48,484 nucleotides of DNA. It comes from an uncultured Opitutia bacterium. Its GTDB lineage: Bacteria > Verrucomicrobiota > Verrucomicrobiia > Opitutales > UBA953. Under the pieces are notes generated by a model. That model ran no database searches. It was given only the letters and a program-made list of their open reading frames with translations, and was not told where the DNA came from. Positions 1-7,301 of the stretch are shown here, piece after piece. Both the position numbers and the translations under genes were made by a program. How positions within the stretch are numbered: position 1 is the first letter of the stretch; each line of letters starts with the position of its first letter. The stretch spans positions 1 to 48,484 of the forward strand of contig CAINMU010000046.1 of the NCBI GenBank assembly GCA_903850885.1, written 5' to 3'.

Positions 1-203
1 AACATCAGCGTGGGGCCGCCGTCGCCCTTGAGCTCGGCGATGCGGTTGCCGAGCGCGTCCTTGGAATACTTGTCGGCCGCCTTCTCGACGTGGTCGTCGA
101 TGACCTTCTGGGCCGCGAACTCGTGGCCGGTCGGGGACTTGGCCTCGAGCAGTTCCTTCAGGAATTCAGGGTAAGTGGTCGGCTTGGCAGGCTTTTTAGA
201 CAT
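1..203 (-). CDS. M42-family aminopeptidase, N-terminal part (runs off window)
   Basis: Only the first 67 codons are inside the window; the gene continues past position 1. The start is the ATG at 203-201. The readable part has a short basic N-terminus, then SPTGHE at residues 23-28, DALGNRIA at 49-56 and GPTLM at 63-67. This order (a 'PTG.E' turn, a 'D.LGN.IA' strand, then a strand leading to the first metal-binding His) is the usual opening of M42/M20-type metallo-aminopeptidases, cytosolic dinuclear-metal enzymes that trim peptides. The metal ligands lie outside the window, so activity cannot be judged. No Shine-Dalgarno motif precedes the ATG. It is separated from the next minus-strand gene by a repeat-filled spacer, so it probably has its own promoter. 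An M20-type peptidase is the main alternative. Confidence 0.7.
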   Translation of the reverse strand, partial: MSKKPAKPTTYPEFLKELLEAKSPTGHEFAAQKVIDDHVEKAADKYSKDALGNRIAELKGDGGPTLM

Positions 204-255
204 GCAGGAGATTTACCCGTCCAGGTACAAAAGTCGAGCGAAGGCAAAGCCTTCG

Positions 256-508
256 CAGGGGGCATGCTGGCAAGGTGACACGTGGGCACGGGGAAGCGTA
301 GAGGCTCTAATGGGTAGGGTCAGCACTGCGTGCTGACCTAGGGTCCGATTCAACTAGGTCGGCACGCAGTGCCAACCCTACCTCGATACAGCTATGTCGT
401 GACGCGGTCCCGTCCCTACCCATTGCATCCCTTGTCAACTCGCCAACTGGTCAACCGGTCAACTTATTTGCCCCTTGTCACCGTGTCACCTTGCCCACGT
501 GCCCCCTG
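256..508. repeat. Compound intergenic repeat with 38-nt imperfect terminal inverted repeats
   Basis: This fills nearly all of the 311-bp spacer between the M42 and rhodanese genes. The left arm 256-293 and the right arm 471-508 are inverted copies, matching at 31 of 38 positions by eye. Inside, 309-319 (AATGGGTAGGG) and 414-424 are perfect 11-nt inverted copies. Within those sits a two-hairpin core (313-382). A tract of units resembling GGTCAACY lies at about 436-465. Each module recurs near 10.2-10.7 kb, and the core also near 30.6 kb. A separate hairpin (GCGAAGGC, loop AAA) lies just outside the left arm at about 239-257. No coding potential was recognised. Confidence 0.8.
313..382. repeat. 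Two-hairpin core element, copy 1
   Basis: The outer stem is GGTAG 313-317 with CTACC 378-382. Hairpin 1 (318-338) has left arm GGTCAGCAC, loop TGC and a perfect 9-bp stem. Hairpin 2 (357-377) has left arm GGTCGGCAC, loop GCA and a 9-bp stem with one mismatch. The 18-nt linker between them begins TAG and ends CTA. Confidence 0.75.
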
Positions 509-514
509 TACCAA

Positions 515-1036
515 TCACTTATTCCACGGCGCCTTGGCGATCAACAGTCCCATACCGCACCAGTCGGTGACGCCGGCGAAGACGAGGCCGGCGCCGACGA
601 AGCCGCTGAGGCCGTAGAAGCCGGGGTGGACGTTGGCGCCGAGTAGCACGCCGCCGAAAACCAGCGTACCCGCGGCGATGCGGACCTGGCGTTCGATGGA
701 GATGACACCGGTGGAAATCTTATCCAAAGGTAGGCCAGCCTGAGCGCAGGCGGCGGTGCCACCGGTGACCACCAGAAGTTGGAGGCCTTTGCCGGAGAGG
801 CGTTCGGCTGCGACGGTGGCGCGCTTGCCGGCGGCGCAGAGGAGCACGACGTGGCGGGTGACATCGACGCCGCGGAGTGCGCTGACTTTAGCGACGGTGA
901 CCAGTTCGAGCGGAAGATTGATCGCGCCGCGGACATGTCCGCCGCGGAATTCAGCCGGCGAACGGACGTCGAGCAGCAGCGAGTTTCGCGCGCGTTCGTC
1001 TTCGATGTCCGACGCAGCAATGGTTTCGATGGTCAT
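515..1036 (-). CDS. Rhodanese-like sulfurtransferase fused to a DUF2892 membrane domain (YgaP-like)
   Basis: This 173-residue protein has an N-terminal rhodanese domain (about 1-105) and a C-terminal DUF2892 membrane hairpin (about 115-173). Cys67 in the loop CAAGKR is the predicted persulfide-carrying cysteine, and LLDVRSPAEF at 21-30 is the family's CH2A-type motif. The C-terminus ERQVRIAAG...HPGF...FVGAGL...CGM matches YgaP-type inner-membrane rhodaneses, so the enzyme should sit at the inner face of the cytoplasmic membrane. I chose the ATG at 1036 because it overlaps the leuA stop as ATGA, a translational-coupling arrangement, and begins directly at the domain; a longer reading to 1108 would only extend into leuA. 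Function is inferred from family: sulfur transfer or thiosulfate handling. The link with leucine synthesis is unclear. Confidence 0.88.
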   Translation of the reverse strand: MTIETIAASDIEDERARNSLLLDVRSPAEFRGGHVRGAINLPLELVTVAKVSALRGVDVTRHVVLLCAAGKRATVAAERLSGKGLQLLVVTGGTAACAQAGLPLDKISTGVISIERQVRIAAGTLVFGGVLLGANVHPGFYGLSGFVGAGLVFAGVTDWCGMGLLIAKAPWNK

Positions 1037-2697
1037 CGTTCGAGGCGGTTCGCCGCGCTGACGAGGGCCTTGAGGCCGGCGAGTTCGATATTCGCATCGA
1101 CGCCGCAACCCCAGACGGTGCGGCCGTCCTTGGACTGCAGGGAGACGTAGGCGGCGGCGGAAGATTCCGAGCCGGCGGTCAAAGCGTGCGAGCGGTAATC
1201 CTTGAGGGAGAAGTTCGCCCAGCCCTTCGAATCGAGGGCATGCACGAGGGCGCTGATCGGGCCGTTACCTTCACCAGTGAGGGTGAGGGTCTTGCCGTCG
1301 CGACGGACCTCGGCCTGGCAGCGCACGGCTTCCTTGCTGACGGGCGCGGAGCTGAACGCGACGAGCTCGAGGGGCGCGGAGACGTTGACGAAGTTCTGGC
1401 GGAAGCAGTCGTGGATCTCGGCGGGCGAGAGTTCCTTGCTGAGCTTGTCGGCGTGCTTGCCGATGAGGTTGCCGACTTCCGGGTGCATGAGCTTCGGGAG
1501 ATCGAAGCCGAACTCGCGATCGAGCACGTAGGCGACGCCGCCCTTGCCGCTCTGCGAGTTGATGCGGATGATGGCCTCGTACGAACGGCCGATGTCCATC
1601 GGGTCGATGGTGAGGTAGGGGACGTCCCAGAGGGCGTCGTGGCCGATCTTGCCGCGGCGATCCATGACCTTCTTGATGGCGTCCTGGTGGGAGCCCGAGA
1701 AGGCCGTGAAGACGAGGTCGCCGCCATACGGGTGGCGGTCATGCACGCTCATACGGGTCACGCGCTCGAAGACTTCGCGGATCGCGCCGAGGTTGCGGAA
1801 GTCCAAATGCGGATCGATGCCGTGCGAGAAAAGATTGAGCGCAACGGTGACGATATCCACGTTGCCCGTGCGCTCGCCGTTACCGAAAAGCGTGCCTTCG
1901 ACGCGGTCCGCGCCCGCCATCAGGCCGAGTTCGGTCGCGGCGACGCCGGTGCCGCGGTCGTTGTGCGTGTGCAATGAGACGATGGCCATCGCGCGGTTGC
2001 TGAGATGGCGGCAGAACCACTCGATCTGGTCGGCGTGCGTATTGGGTGTGCCGGCTTCGACGGTCAGCGGCAGGTTTAGGATGATCTTCTTTTGGGCAGA
2101 GGCGCCCCAGGCCGCGGCCACAGCTTCGCAGACTTCGAGGGCGTAATCGGGCTCGGTGAGCACGAACGTCTCGGGGCTGAATTCCAATTGCCAATGCGTC
2201 TCGGGCTGCGCTTCGGTGAGTTCGCGGATGAGCTTGGTCCCATTCACCGCCATCTCGAGCACTTGGGCTTTGGACAGCCCGAAGACGATGTCGCGCTGGG
2301 CGGGGTTGGTCGGCGTGTAGAGGTGGACAATCGCGCGGTGGGCGCCTTTGAGCGATTCGAGTGTGCGCCGGATTAGATGTTCGCGCGCTTGGACGAGCAC
2401 TTGGACGGAGACGTCCTCGGGAACCAGTTTCTTTTCGATCAACTCCCGGGTGAAAGCGAACTCGGTGTCAGAAGCGGAAGGAAAGCCAATTTCAATTTCT
2501 TTGAAGCCGATCCGGCAAAGCATCTGGAACATCTCGTGCTTCTCTGGCACGTTCATCGGGATCGCCAAGGCTTGGTTACCGTCGCGGAGGTCGACGGAGC
2601 ACCAGCGCGGAGCTTGCTCGAGACGGGCGTCAGGCCAGCGCCGATCGGGGAGCTTGACGGTCTCGAAGGGGCGATATTTCTGCCGAGGGTTTTCCAT
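1033..2697 (-). CDS. leuA: 2-isopropylmalate synthase
   Basis: Cytosolic enzyme that condenses acetyl-CoA with 2-ketoisovalerate, the first committed step of leucine synthesis. The 554 residues fit the longer alpha-IPMS subfamily (about 550-600 residues) seen in actinobacteria and fungi. Visible motifs are the metal/substrate loop DLRDGNQ at residues 36-42, LHTHNDRGTG, and GTLFGNGERTGNVD, which holds the catalytic-region Gly/Glu residues of the TIM barrel. The C-terminal part (about 430-554) looks like the leucine-binding regulatory domain, so feedback inhibition is likely. The start is the ATG at 2697 (MENPRQKYRP). A 36-residue upstream extension to 2805 is rejected because it would translate through a perfect terminator hairpin. 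The stop overlaps the rhodanese start by ATGA. Other leu genes are not in the window. Confidence 0.96.
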   Translation of the reverse strand: MENPRQKYRPFETVKLPDRRWPDARLEQAPRWCSVDLRDGNQALAIPMNVPEKHEMFQMLCRIGFKEIEIGFPSASDTEFAFTRELIEKKLVPEDVSVQVLVQAREHLIRRTLESLKGAHRAIVHLYTPTNPAQRDIVFGLSKAQVLEMAVNGTKLIRELTEAQPETHWQLEFSPETFVLTEPDYALEVCEAVAAAWGASAQKKIILNLPLTVEAGTPNTHADQIEWFCRHLSNRAMAIVSLHTHNDRGTGVAATELGLMAGADRVEGTLFGNGERTGNVDIVTVALNLFSHGIDPHLDFRNLGAIREVFERVTRMSVHDRHPYGGDLVFTAFSGSHQDAIKKVMDRRGKIGHDALWDVPYLTIDPMDIGRSYEAIIRINSQSGKGGVAYVLDREFGFDLPKLMHPEVGNLIGKHADKLSKELSPAEIHDCFRQNFVNVSAPLELVAFSSAPVSKEAVRCQAEVRRDGKTLTLTGEGNGPISALVHALDSKGWANFSLKDYRSHALTAGSESSAAAYVSLQSKDGRTVWGCGVDANIELAGLKALVSAANRLER

Positions 2698-2768
2698 AGC
2701 GGTCGAAAGTAAGAGGGTGGTGAGAAGGGGGGTGGACTGGCGAGCGTGGGTTTGGTCCTGTAAAAACA

Positions 2769-2800
2769 AAAAGCCCACCCGGTTGTCCGGGTGGGCTTTT
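2769..2800 (-). terminator. Intrinsic terminator of the small basic protein gene
   Basis: Perfect 14-bp stem (AAAAGCCCACCCGG 2769-2782 with 2787-2800) and a 4-nt loop. On the minus strand it is followed by TTTTTGTTTTTA. It lies 22 bp past the stop of the minus-strand gene at 2823-2981 and ahead of leuA. Confidence 0.92.
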
Positions 2801-2822
2801 CGCAAAGGAACGAAACCCGGAC

Positions 2823-2981
2823 TTAGGCGTCAGGTTTGGTCTTTGGAAGCTTGGTCACGCGCTTGATGTCCTTGATGGTGCCGCGCTTTTTGAGCAATTC
2901 CACGCGTTCGAAGCGCTTCAAGACGTTGCGCTTGGTGCCCGAAGAGGAACCGCCGGTTTTAAAACTGTTGTGCTGGGTCAT
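2823..2981 (-). CDS. Small basic protein, Chlamydiae/Verrucomicrobia family
   Basis: A 52-residue, strongly basic protein starting at the ATG at 2981. The string RNVLKRFERVELLKKRG (residues 18-34) and the C-terminus LPKTKP (45-50) match what I recall of a small basic protein family restricted to Chlamydiae, Verrucomicrobia and related bacteria (TIGR04137; to be confirmed by search). No catalytic residues, signal peptide or membrane segment is visible. Size and charge suggest nucleic-acid or ribosome binding, but this is inference. A longer reading from 3059 adds 26 residues of low-complexity sequence covering a C-rich leader and is less likely. It is transcribed alone: a terminator follows its stop, and a weaker one (3049-3068) ends the upstream gene. 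Confidence 0.85.
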   Translation of the reverse strand: MTQHNSFKTGGSSSGTKRNVLKRFERVELLKKRGTIKDIKRVTKLPKTKPDA

Positions 2982-3012
2982 GGCCGTAAGGTGGGTGGAA
3001 GGTTGGAGAAAA

Positions 3013-3038
3013 GGGCAGGAGGGGTCGGGGGCAAGGGG
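3013..3038 (+). other. G-quadruplex-type G-run cluster upstream of the small basic protein
   Basis: Four G-runs (3013-3015, 3021-3024, 3027-3031, 3035-3038) with 2-5 nt loops on the plus strand. The transcript of the minus-strand gene starting at 2981 would carry the complementary C-runs in its leader. Confidence 0.5.
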
Positions 3039-3048
3039 AAAAGCGTTT

Positions 3049-3068
3049 AAAAAGGCCATCCCGGCCTT
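3049..3068 (-). terminator. Probable terminator of the PSD1-DUF1501 pair
   Basis: Stem AAGGCC (3052-3057) pairs with GGCCTT (3063-3068) over a 5-nt loop. Read on the minus strand it runs into TTTTT (complement of 3049-3053). It lies 22 bp past the stop of the DUF1501 gene. The stem is only 6 bp, so it is moderate. Confidence 0.5.
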
Positions 3069-3090
3069 CTCGACCAGTCCGCAGGCTGGT

Positions 3091-4560
3091 TCAGGCCTGT
3101 TTTAGGATGCCCTTCACCACGTGACCTTCGACGTCGGTCAGGCGGAATTGACGGCCTTGGTAGCGGAAGAGGAGGCCCTCGTGGTTGATCCCGAAGAGGT
3201 GCATGAGGGTGGCCTGCATATCGTGGATATGAACCCGGTCTTTGGTGATGTTCCAGCCGAACTCATCGGTGGCGCCATGGACGTATCCCGGCTTCACGCC
3301 GCCGCCAGCGAGCCACCAGGAGTAGGCGCGGCCAAAATGGTCGCGACCCTTGAAGCCAGTGCCTTGTTGGTTCTGACCGAACGGGGTGCGGCCGAACTCG
3401 CCGCCCCAGACGACGAGGGTGTCGTCGAGTAGGCCGCGCTGCTTAAGATCCTTCACGAGCGCGGCGCTGGCTTGGTCGGTATCGAGGCACTGCTGCGCGA
3501 GCTGTCCAGTGGTAAGATTATTATGCTGATCCCAACCCGAATGCATCAGCTGCGTGAAACGTACGCCGCGCTCGGCGAGGCGTCGGGCGATGAGGCAGTT
3601 ATTAGCGAACGTTCCCGGCTTGAGGACATCGGGGCCGTACATCTCGAGGACGGACTTCGGTTCGTTCTTGAAGTCGAGTAGACCAGGGACCGACGTCTGC
3701 ATGCGGAAGGCCATCTCATATTGCGAGATGCGCGTATCGATTTCGGGGTCGCCGACCTGACCGAAGTGCTCGCGGTTGAGCGCCTGCATGTCGTCGAGCA
3801 TCGTGCGTCGCGCGTCGCGGCTGACTCCCGCCGGGTTGCCGACGTAGGGTACCGGATCGCCGACGCCCCGGAAGCGGACGCCTTGATGCTTACCGGGCAG
3901 GAAGCCGTTGGACCAATAGTGTTCGAAGAAGAGTTGACCGCAGGTCTTGGCCGTATCCGACGAGGTCATGACCACGTAGGAGGGTAGATCTTCGTTCATC
4001 GTACCCAGTCCGTAAGACAACCAAGCACCCATCGACGGGCGGCCGGGAATCTGCGAGCCCGTCATGAAAAACGTCACGCCAGGCGCATGGTTCACCGCCT
4101 CGGTGTTCATCGAGCGCACGATGCAGAGCTCGTCGGCAATCGCACCGGTGAAAGGCAGCATTTCGCTCAGCTCGATGCCGCTGGAGCCCCACTTTTTGAA
4201 CGGTTTGATGGCACCGACGCAGTTATATTTCGCGTAGCCGCTCGACATCGAGGAGAGACGCGTGTCGCCGCGCACGCTCGCCGGGATTTCCTGTCCGGCC
4301 ATTTTCTCGAGGAGCGGTTTGTGGTCGAAGAGGTCGACGTGCGAAGGTCCGCCGCCCTGCCAGAGGCAAATCATCCGCTTGGCCTTGGGGGCGAAGTGCG
4401 GCAGGCCGGGCAGGCCGCCGATGGGGTTGTTCGCGGCCTTGGCGTCGCGGGCGAGCAGGGAGCCGAGGGCGACGGCGCCGATGCCTTGGACGCCAGCACT
4501 AAGGAAGCTGCGTCGCGTGAGTCGCGTCCGCCATTCAGAGGGAGAGAGTTCGAAGTCCAT
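3091..4560 (-). CDS. DUF1501 family protein, Tat-exported
   Basis: A 489-residue protein opening with a twin-arginine signal (TRRSFLSAG, Arg15-Arg16, then a hydrophobic stretch ending near RDAKA), so folded export to the periplasm is expected. The body shows DUF1501 landmarks: CLWQGGGPSHVDLFD, RSMNTEAVNHAPG, the Trp-Asp-Gln-His cluster GWDQHNN, and the C-terminal GGEFGRTP followed by GRDHFGRAYSWWLAGGG. The fold belongs to the alkaline-phosphatase/sulfatase-like group, but the substrate is unknown; no classic sulfatase CxPxR motif is seen. It starts 5 bp after the stop of the upstream PSD1 gene, forming the two-gene unit (PSD1 then DUF1501) that is common in Planctomycetota and Verrucomicrobiota, where the proteins are presumed to act on the same extracytoplasmic substrate. 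Confidence 0.9.
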   Translation of the reverse strand: MDFELSPSEWRTRLTRRSFLSAGVQGIGAVALGSLLARDAKAANNPIGGLPGLPHFAPKAKRMICLWQGGGPSHVDLFDHKPLLEKMAGQEIPASVRGDTRLSSMSSGYAKYNCVGAIKPFKKWGSSGIELSEMLPFTGAIADELCIVRSMNTEAVNHAPGVTFFMTGSQIPGRPSMGAWLSYGLGTMNEDLPSYVVMTSSDTAKTCGQLFFEHYWSNGFLPGKHQGVRFRGVGDPVPYVGNPAGVSRDARRTMLDDMQALNREHFGQVGDPEIDTRISQYEMAFRMQTSVPGLLDFKNEPKSVLEMYGPDVLKPGTFANNCLIARRLAERGVRFTQLMHSGWDQHNNLTTGQLAQQCLDTDQASAALVKDLKQRGLLDDTLVVWGGEFGRTPFGQNQQGTGFKGRDHFGRAYSWWLAGGGVKPGYVHGATDEFGWNITKDRVHIHDMQATLMHLFGINHEGLLFRYQGRQFRLTDVEGHVVKGILKQA

Positions 4561-4565
4561 GGGGT

Positions 4566-7094
4566 TCAGTCGCGAGTGACGGCAGCGTCGAGATTGTAAA
4601 GGGCGAGGCAGGTGGCGGTGAGAGCGGCGTGTTCGGCGACGGGGAGCTTCGGGTCGCGTTTGCTTTCACCAATCACGAGTAGCGCGTCGGCGGCCTTCGC
4701 GTCGGCGGCGTAGACCGCTCGCTGGTTGGCGAGCAGCTTGGCAAGTAGGGCGGGTTCTTTGCCGGAGGGTTCACGGCCGAGCACGCGGGCGAAGGCGCGC
4801 GCGAGACGGGCTTCGTCGGTCGTCTGTTCCTTGGTCACGCTTTGGGCGAGCACGCGGGCGGCTTCGACCCAGGTGGGATCATTGAGCATCGTGAGTGCGT
4901 GCAGGGGCGAAGAGGTCGTGGCGGTTCGCACCCGGCAGGTCTGACGCGCCGAGCTATCGAACATGTTCACCGGCGCGATGGTGCGGCGCCAGAAGGTGTA
5001 GAGCGAACGGCGATAGAGATCCGTGCCGTGTGAAGTCGGGTAGGTGAAATCCCGCTCTTTGGTAATCGCGAGGCTTTCCCAGGGGCTGTCTGGCAGGTAA
5101 GGATAGACGGGAACGCCGCCGATTTTTCCGTTAAGTAAACCGCTGGAAGCTAAGGCGACATCGCGCAGGACCATCGAAGGCAACCGGAGTCGAGGGGCGT
5201 GCGAGAGCAGTTTATTTTCCGGGTCCTTCTGCAGCTGTTCAGGCGTGATGTGGCTGGACTGACGATAGGTTTTGCTCGTGAGAATGAGTTTCTGGAGCGC
5301 CTTTAATTTCCATCCGGATTCACGGAATTCGACGGCAAGCCAATCGAGGAGTTCTTGGTGGGTCGGCCGATCACTCTGGACACCGAGGTCTTCGGAGGTG
5401 CGCACGATGCCCTTGCCGAAGAATTGTTGCCATTGCCGATTCACTTGCACGCGCGCCGCGAGCGGATGCTCTGGGCTGAAAAGCCATTGGGCCAGCCCGA
5501 GACGATTCTTGGGAGCGTCTTTCGGCAGCGGTGGAAGAAAGCCGGGGGCGTCGAAGGTGACCTTATCTTTTTTTGCAAGGTAGGCACCGCGGTCGAGGAT
5601 GTTGGTCTCGCGGGGCATGTCGTCGGACATCACCATCACGCGCGGAAGGGTGTCGCCCCGGAAACCGTCGAGCGCGGCCTTTGCCTTATCGATAGTCATG
5701 ACGCCCGGGATTTTTTTACGCTCTTCGACGAATACGACTTTATCGAAGTGGGCGCGGAGTTTCTTCGTCTCCGCCGCGGTGCGCTTCTTGTCCGGCGCGA
5801 GCAGGGCCTCGAGTTCCTTGGGCAGCATGCCTTTATCTTTATTAGGTTTTGCGAGCCAGTTCGCAAAGGCTGTGTTTTGCAGAGTGAAGAAGTCTTTATT
5901 CTTGGTGTCGAAATCGGCTTGGAGCTTCACGAGTTCCGCGGTCTGTTCGGCGGAAGGGTATTCGACGACGGTGGTGTCGAGGCGGAAGCGACTGCGGCCG
6001 CCGGTCGGCGTGGGGCCGCCACTCGGCGTGCCGCGTTCCTTCACATGATTAAAGGCATCCATCCACTGATAGTAATCTTTTTGCGTAATCGGATCGTACT
6101 TGTGGTCGTGGCATTGGGCGCAGGCGACCGTGAGTCCGAGCCAAGTGGTCGTGGTGCTTTCGACGCGGTCGAAGAGGCTGACGTAGCGTTGTTCTTCGGC
6201 GATGTTACCGCCCTCGCCGTTAAGGATGTGGTTGCGATTGAAAGCCGTCGCGATTTTTTGCTCGGGCGTGGCGTTGGGCAACAGATCGCCCGCCAGCATC
6301 TCGGTGCTAAGTTGGTCGAAGGGCTTGTCTTCGTTGAGGTTTTTCACCAACCAATCTCGCCAGATCCACTGGAAGGTATCCCCGTCTTGTTGGAAGCCGT
6401 TGCTGTCCGCATAGCGCGAAGCATCCAGCCAAGGCAGGGCCATGCGTTCGCCGTAGTGGGGCGAGGCCATCAGGCGGTCGATTTGTTTCTCGTAAGCAAC
6501 GGGGCTCGTATCCGCGATGAAGGCAGCGGTTTCTTCGGGCGAGGGGGGCAGGCCGGTAAGGTCCAGAGAAAGGCGGCGCAGTAACGTGGCCTTCGGGGCC
6601 TCGGGTGAAAGTGTCAGGCCGGCCTTAGCCAGCTTTTCGACCACAAAGGCGTCTAACGGATTTTTTTCACCGTTCGCGGGAAGTGGAGAGCGGACGGGTG
6701 CGATGAAGGTCCAGTGCGGCGTGTAGACGGCACCTTCCGCAATCCAGCGCTTCAAGATGGCTCGTTGGGCCTCCGTCACGCTGCGATGCGAGTCAGGCGG
6801 GGGCATGACTTCTTCCGAGTCCTTGGAGAAGAGGCGTTTGACTAATTCGCTGGCATGGATGTCGCCGGGCACGAAAGCCTTTTTCTTGAGGGCTTCTTCC
6901 CTGATATCCAAGCGGAGTTTCGATTTGCGTTTGTTGGCGTCTGGGCCGTGACAATAAAAGCAGTTTTCCGAGAGAATGGGCCGAATGTCGGCGTTGAAGT
7001 CGAGCGGCTTAGGTTCGACGGCGAACGAAGCACCGGGCAGGCCGGTAATCAGGCCGGCAATCAGGATCGGCAGAGGGAGGGTCGTCCGCGGCAT
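4566..7094 (-). CDS. PSCyt1/PSCyt2 (DUF1549)/PSD1 (DUF1553) cytochrome-like protein
   Basis: An 842-residue exported protein with an N-terminal signal peptide (about 1-25). The first heme-type motif is CFYCH (Cys45, Cys48, His49) in a Planctomycete-type cytochrome c domain that also has MPPPDSHRS. It is followed by DUF1549, containing a second motif CAQCHDHKYDPI near residue 320, then the C-terminal DUF1553 domain (about 540-800) with NRQWQQFFGKGIV and RRSLYTFWRRT. These families are abundant in PVC bacteria and presumed to be redox-linked periplasmic proteins; no reaction has been assigned to my knowledge. The start ATG at 7094 directly opens the signal peptide. The divergent LptF/G-like gene begins about 207 bp away, so the spacer should hold two promoters; I could not pick out convincing -35/-10 pairs there. 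Confidence 0.92.
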   Translation of the reverse strand: MPRTTLPLPILIAGLITGLPGASFAVEPKPLDFNADIRPILSENCFYCHGPDANKRKSKLRLDIREEALKKKAFVPGDIHASELVKRLFSKDSEEVMPPPDSHRSVTEAQRAILKRWIAEGAVYTPHWTFIAPVRSPLPANGEKNPLDAFVVEKLAKAGLTLSPEAPKATLLRRLSLDLTGLPPSPEETAAFIADTSPVAYEKQIDRLMASPHYGERMALPWLDASRYADSNGFQQDGDTFQWIWRDWLVKNLNEDKPFDQLSTEMLAGDLLPNATPEQKIATAFNRNHILNGEGGNIAEEQRYVSLFDRVESTTTTWLGLTVACAQCHDHKYDPITQKDYYQWMDAFNHVKERGTPSGGPTPTGGRSRFRLDTTVVEYPSAEQTAELVKLQADFDTKNKDFFTLQNTAFANWLAKPNKDKGMLPKELEALLAPDKKRTAAETKKLRAHFDKVVFVEERKKIPGVMTIDKAKAALDGFRGDTLPRVMVMSDDMPRETNILDRGAYLAKKDKVTFDAPGFLPPLPKDAPKNRLGLAQWLFSPEHPLAARVQVNRQWQQFFGKGIVRTSEDLGVQSDRPTHQELLDWLAVEFRESGWKLKALQKLILTSKTYRQSSHITPEQLQKDPENKLLSHAPRLRLPSMVLRDVALASSGLLNGKIGGVPVYPYLPDSPWESLAITKERDFTYPTSHGTDLYRRSLYTFWRRTIAPVNMFDSSARQTCRVRTATTSSPLHALTMLNDPTWVEAARVLAQSVTKEQTTDEARLARAFARVLGREPSGKEPALLAKLLANQRAVYAADAKAADALLVIGESKRDPKLPVAEHAALTATCLALYNLDAAVTRD

Positions 7095-7301
7095 GAACTT
7101 TTACAAATTTGGGTGGGGTAATGAATCGGCTTGCCGGGTGAGTGGCCTGTACTGGGTTCAAGTCTTATGAATGATACAGGGAATACGGCCAAAGGTTTCA
7201 ATATGATTAAGCTTAACCGCGGGCCGATTGGGCGGTAAACAAGGAACGGCCGCCACCCTTTGAGGTTGCTGGAAAGCCCGTCCGTGTTGTCATGCGTTCC
7301 A

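Noticed and set aside
2698-2805. 36-residue N-terminal extension of LeuA
   Set aside because: It would be translated through a perfect 14-bp terminator hairpin; the ATG at 2697 matches the family start.
5355-6584. Plus-strand 409-codon open frame antisense to the PSD1 gene
   Set aside because: It is the complement of a clear PSCyt/PSD1 coding region, has no recognisable motif, and its residue mix is that of antisense reading in GC-rich DNA.
7260-7301. TTG-initiated extension of the LptF/LptG-like protein
   Set aside because: The GTG at 7302 begins exactly at the family N-terminus (RILDRYL) and the extra residues have no support.
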